Below the pieces are notes generated by a model, which did not search any database, was not told the origin of the DNA, and saw only the letters and a list, made by a program, of their open reading frames with translations. A stretch of DNA of 64,000 nucleotides from Pedobacter kyungheensis. GTDB lineage: Bacteria > Bacteroidota > Bacteroidia > Sphingobacteriales > Sphingobacteriaceae. A program made the position numbers and the translations under genes. Below, in pieces: positions 61,443-64,000 of this stretch (positions are counted from its first letter, which is position 1; each line of letters starts with the position of its first letter). The stretch covers positions 1 through 64,000 of the forward strand of contig NZ_JSYN01000019.1 in the NCBI RefSeq assembly GCF_000812965.1, read 5' to 3'.

Positions 61443-61880
61443 ATGGAAAACAACACAGAGCGTTTCGAAAAACTTTTGGTTAAAAATGGTTTAAAAAGAA
61501 CTGCGCCACGTTTGCAGGTGCTTGAGATTTTGAGCAGTCGCGATTCTGCAACTTCACAGCCTTACCTGGAGCAGGTAATGGGTAAAGATGCCGATCGGGT
61601 TACGCTTTACCGTGTTTTGCAGGCTTTCGAAGAAAAAGGAATTATCCATAAAGTACTCGATCAGCAGGGCACAGCCAATTATGCCATCTGTTCGGAAGGT
61701 TGCAGTGCACACGAACACCATGATGAACATGTGCATTTTAACTGCGACAACTGCCATAAAATTTATTGTTTAGATAGTGTTAAAATCCCGGCGTTAAAGG
61801 TGCCGGCCGGTTTTAAAGTAGAACACCTTAACCTGATTGCCACAGGCCTTTGTGCCAATTGTTCTAGTAAAGTAAACTAA
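61443..61880 (+). CDS. zur: Fur-family regulator, probable Zur
   Basis: The 145-residue protein has the Fur winged helix (LKRTAPRLQVLEILSS, DRVTLYRVLQAFEEKGIIHKV) and the dimer domain with a His-rich stretch (HEHHDEHVHFNCDNC) and two CxxC pairs (CDNC, CANC) for structural zinc. Placement at the end of a zinc-type operon argues for Zur rather than Fur or PerR. It starts 19 bases after the third DUF3299-like gene. It probably controls the operators at 57611-57666, forming a feedback loop. Confidence 0.88.
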   Translation: MENNTERFEKLLVKNGLKRTAPRLQVLEILSSRDSATSQPYLEQVMGKDADRVTLYRVLQAFEEKGIIHKVLDQQGTANYAICSEGCSAHEHHDEHVHFNCDNCHKIYCLDSVKIPALKVPAGFKVEHLNLIATGLCANCSSKVN

Positions 61881-62864
61881 TTACTGCACCAACAAGTTGC
61901 AACCCCTGATATCGGCATGGTCGAACCTGCCCAGCACTTCGAAACTCTGATCGGGATTAATTTTCCCTAAATCCTGCGTAGCGATAAAAGAACAGGAGTT
62001 GAGGTTAGCCAGATCAATTACATTAATACCACCGGTACGTCCTTGTGCGATCAGGCTTAAAGGGTCGTTAGTATCCCGGATTAAAACCTGCATCCAGTTT
62101 GGACAGTTAAACACACCTTCACCCAAAGAATAAGCCTGCGAAAGCAGTTCAGTCATGCCATATTCACTGTGGATCGATTTTACGCCAAAACCTTTGGTTA
62201 ACTGCTCATGTAATTCTTCACGTACCATTTCTTTGCGCTTGCCCTTCATGCCACCTGTTTCCATTACAATTAGCTCAGGGAAGTCGATATCGTACTGCTC
62301 TATAAAATCGAGTAGGGCATAGGTTACGCCGATTAAAACCGTTTTTTGTTTTTTCGACTTCAGATCGAGCAGGGTTTGCAGCAAATCATCGTGATTATAT
62401 AAAAAGTAACCACTTTGCGGGTGCCTGCTTTTTTCAATCAGGTCGTTAACCATGTAAATTAAAGATGAACCCGATCGCTGTTGATAGGAAGGTAAGAGTG
62501 CAAGGAAACAATATTCCGTTACATCGCCATAAAATTGGGCAAAGGCCTGCAGGTAACTCTGTTCGTATAATTTAACATCGGTTACATGGTGGCTGCTTTG
62601 AACCATACCCGTTGTACCCGAACTGCTAAAGGTAATTTCGATAGGCGCTTTACTACTTAAAATGGCATGGGTTTTAAAAAAACTGATGGGTAGAAAAGGA
62701 ATCTGCTCAATTTCGGTAACATGTTCAACCTTAACACGCAAATGATGGATATACGCACTGTATACTTCACAGTTTTTAGCCTGAAACCTGAAAATGTTTA
62801 AGGCTAATGTTTTAAACCCATCACCACGTTGTACAGAAAATATATCTTCAGCTGTTAAATTCAC
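61881..62864 (-). CDS. LuxE/acyl-protein synthetase-like protein
   Basis: The protein of about 327 residues resembles LuxE/PaaK-type adenylate-forming acyltransferases: EDIFSVQRGDGFKTLALNIFRFQ at the start region, FSSSGTTGMVQS (the P-loop-like phosphate motif), and SEYGMTELLSQAY. LuxE activates fatty acids for reduction in luminescent bacteria; non-luminous homologues are common and probably act on carboxylic acids in surface-polymer or lipid pathways. No ATG is usable; GTG at 62864 gives VNLTAED and lies just after a TACTTTTG promoter element, implying a nearly leaderless message. Confidence 0.78.
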   Translation of the reverse strand: MNLTAEDIFSVQRGDGFKTLALNIFRFQAKNCEVYSAYIHHLRVKVEHVTEIEQIPFLPISFFKTHAILSSKAPIEITFSSSGTTGMVQSSHHVTDVKLYEQSYLQAFAQFYGDVTEYCFLALLPSYQQRSGSSLIYMVNDLIEKSRHPQSGYFLYNHDDLLQTLLDLKSKKQKTVLIGVTYALLDFIEQYDIDFPELIVMETGGMKGKRKEMVREELHEQLTKGFGVKSIHSEYGMTELLSQAYSLGEGVFNCPNWMQVLIRDTNDPLSLIAQGRTGGINVIDLANLNSCSFIATQDLGKINPDQSFEVLGRFDHADIRGCNLLVQ

Positions 62865-62868
62865 GCCG

Positions 62869-62876
62869 CAAAAGTA
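62869..62876 (-). promoter_or_regulatory. Candidate promoter of the LuxE-like gene
   Basis: TACTTTTG on the minus strand matches TAnnTTTG and ends 4 bases before the proposed GTG start. Confidence 0.4.
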
Positions 62877-62883
62877 CAAAGCA

Positions 62884-63243
62884 TTATGCTATTTTCTTGT
62901 CAGTTTTTTTGGCCAGCATAGCCATTCTAAAATGATAACCACAATAACCGCTGATTCCGGCAACCAGGCCACTTAAAATACCGGTAAGCAAAAGCAATAT
63001 CCACCAGATTTTAACCCCGGTCATTACCGCTACGCGGCCGGCCAGCAAATTATCGTTGGGCAGGCTTTTAAATAAAGCATAACCAATCCACAATAAGAAT
63101 ATGGCGAGGAATGATTGCCAGAAAGCTATTTTCCCTGTTTTGCCAATAATGCCGCAAGTGGCAAAAGAAATTACAATAATTACCCACCATGGAGCGATCA
63201 TTTGTAAGAAAAAACAGATAACTGCGATAACGATGAAAACCAT
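62884..63243 (-). CDS. Small membrane protein of unknown function
   Basis: The 119-residue protein has four hydrophobic helices (about 3-25, 40-58, 70-95 and a weaker last one) and a basic C-terminus (MAMLAKKTDKKIA). I recognise no family. It begins 6 bases after the penicillin-acylase stop and is likely in that operon. Confidence 0.72.
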   Translation of the reverse strand: MVFIVIAVICFFLQMIAPWWVIIVISFATCGIIGKTGKIAFWQSFLAIFLLWIGYALFKSLPNDNLLAGRVAVMTGVKIWWILLLLTGILSGLVAGISGYCGYHFRMAMLAKKTDKKIA

Positions 63244-63249
63244 TTTTGA

Positions 63250-64000
63250 TTATTTAGAAATTTTTAAACGTGAGATAACTGTGCCCGATTTATCATCGGC
63301 GCTTTGCATGTAAAACAGATCGTAAAGCTGGCCATTGGCCCAGGTATCGATCATGTTGTCATAAAATTTACTGCCCGGGTTACCCGATTGTCCGCCCGGA
63401 TAAACGCCATGTCCTTTGGGTTTTTTGCCCAATTCGATCACCATCCGCCATGATGGTCCGTTGGTTTCGCCTAAAGCATTAATGGTGCTTTTAGCTCCGC
63501 CTATTTGCAAAATTTTTGAACCAAAGCCAGGTATTTTGGCTAAATGAGGTACATTGCTTTGTTTTACATTGGCCCAGTTCCAGTCTTTATTGATTGGCCC
63601 AAATCTTCTCTCCAGACTATCGCAGCTGTATTTAAAAGATTCGTTTACCAAATCTGCCAGGCTTTCTTTTTTACTGGTGTGGATGTTATCATACCATTGG
63701 GCATTAGGCTCCTTTAAAATCATTTCTACCATGCGGTCCCTGGATGGATAACGCATCGGGATACCTTTTACCTCAAATTCATCTGCCCAAATATCAAAGC
63801 TTAAGCGTTTGGTCCATATTTCGAATACACTGGCTGCAATCTCATTAGCATCATAGTGCTTATTCCACTTGTTTACATAGCTTAATGCTTCTTTCTGCGT
63901 GGCGTTCAACTGTTCGTTATTTAGCAGTGGGAGTAAGGCCGGAAGGAGATTTTGCGCCAGAATACTGTAATTGTCGGTCTGCATCAGCCGAATGCTATCC
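63250..64000 (-). CDS. Penicillin acylase family protein (3' part, cut by window edge)
   Basis: The frame is open to the window end, and 5' of the ATG at 63984 it continues as DSIRL, so the gene starts beyond 64000. The visible C-terminal ~250 residues match the beta chain of penicillin amidases: MQTDNYSILAQNLLPALL, a middle with RFGPINKDWNW, and the late PGGQSGNPGSKFYDNMIDTW. The family are self-cleaving N-terminal Ser hydrolases, usually periplasmic, that hydrolyse amide bonds such as penicillins or acyl-homoserine lactones. The catalytic N-terminal Ser lies outside the window. Confidence 0.85.
   Translation of the reverse strand, partial: DSIRLMQTDNYSILAQNLLPALLPLLNNEQLNATQKEALSYVNKWNKHYDANEIAASVFEIWTKRLSFDIWADEFEVKGIPMRYPSRDRMVEMILKEPNAQWYDNIHTSKKESLADLVNESFKYSCDSLERRFGPINKDWNWANVKQSNVPHLAKIPGFGSKILQIGGAKSTINALGETNGPSWRMVIELGKKPKGHGVYPGGQSGNPGSKFYDNMIDTWANGQLYDLFYMQSADDKSGTVISRLKISK

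Noticed and set aside
1..64000. tRNA or rRNA genes
   Set aside because: I saw no cloverleaf-type sequence with a GGTTCRANYCC arm and no rRNA in the gaps; a tRNAscan run would be decisive.

Overview
The window reads as chromosome from a Bacteroidota organism of the Sphingobacteriaceae type (Pedobacter-like). The support is indirect but consistent: promoters of the TAnnTTTG kind, almost no Shine-Dalgarno sequences, a long-form IspG, a lipoprotein TamA (TamL) behind TamB, a PnuC-family gene under a TPP riboswitch, GLPGLI/PNGase F type secreted proteins, and many short repeats between genes. Genes are dense and mostly housekeeping, with one complete insertion sequence and one toxin-antitoxin pair.

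Layout. 0.1-9.5 kb: a minus-strand haem block (hemA, hemCD fusion, hemB, hemL, then a histidine kinase / response regulator / TPR operon, then hemE). This is the C5 route from glutamyl-tRNA to coproporphyrinogen-stage precursors. 9.8-18.1 kb: a hydrolase, a MscS-type channel, ispG, and a minus-strand envelope group (SDR, PspC, LiaF-like, GYF_2-RDD, small membrane protein). 18.2-25.1 kb: MlaE/MlaF lipid transport, a VapBC-like pair, an rRNA-type methyltransferase, a lipoprotein, msrA, and a TPP-riboswitch operon (pnuT plus a flavoprotein). 25.2-41.7 kb: topoisomerase IV subunits parC and parE flanking a PNGase F-like enzyme, cytidine deaminase, tamB-tamL and a YihY protein. 42-46.4 kb: two transporters and a DEAD-box helicase. 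46.5-47.9 kb: an IS3-family (IS150-like) element with a -1 frameshift signal. 48-56.2 kb: dapA, ligA, an AAA ATPase, an AcpH-like protein, a patatin, tyrS and a 58-residue zinc-ribbon protein. 56.4-61.9 kb: a zinc-homeostasis cluster. 61.9-64 kb: a LuxE-like protein, a membrane protein and the 3' part of a penicillin-acylase gene cut by the window edge.

The most interesting system is the zinc cluster. A COG0523 metallochaperone GTPase diverges from merC, a tiny lipoprotein gene, an ABC ATPase, an FtsX-type permease with a His/Glu-rich loop, three tandem DUF3299-like secreted proteins with a CxxC motif, and a Fur/Zur-family regulator. The 86-bp divergent promoter holds two TGCAA-N5-TTGCA-type palindromes placed over promoter elements in both directions, so joint Zur control is a concrete hypothesis.

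A second theme is repeats. Several families of short, often palindromic repeats fill the gaps; one lies inside the TPP aptamer, and others appear to be translated in frame within ispG.
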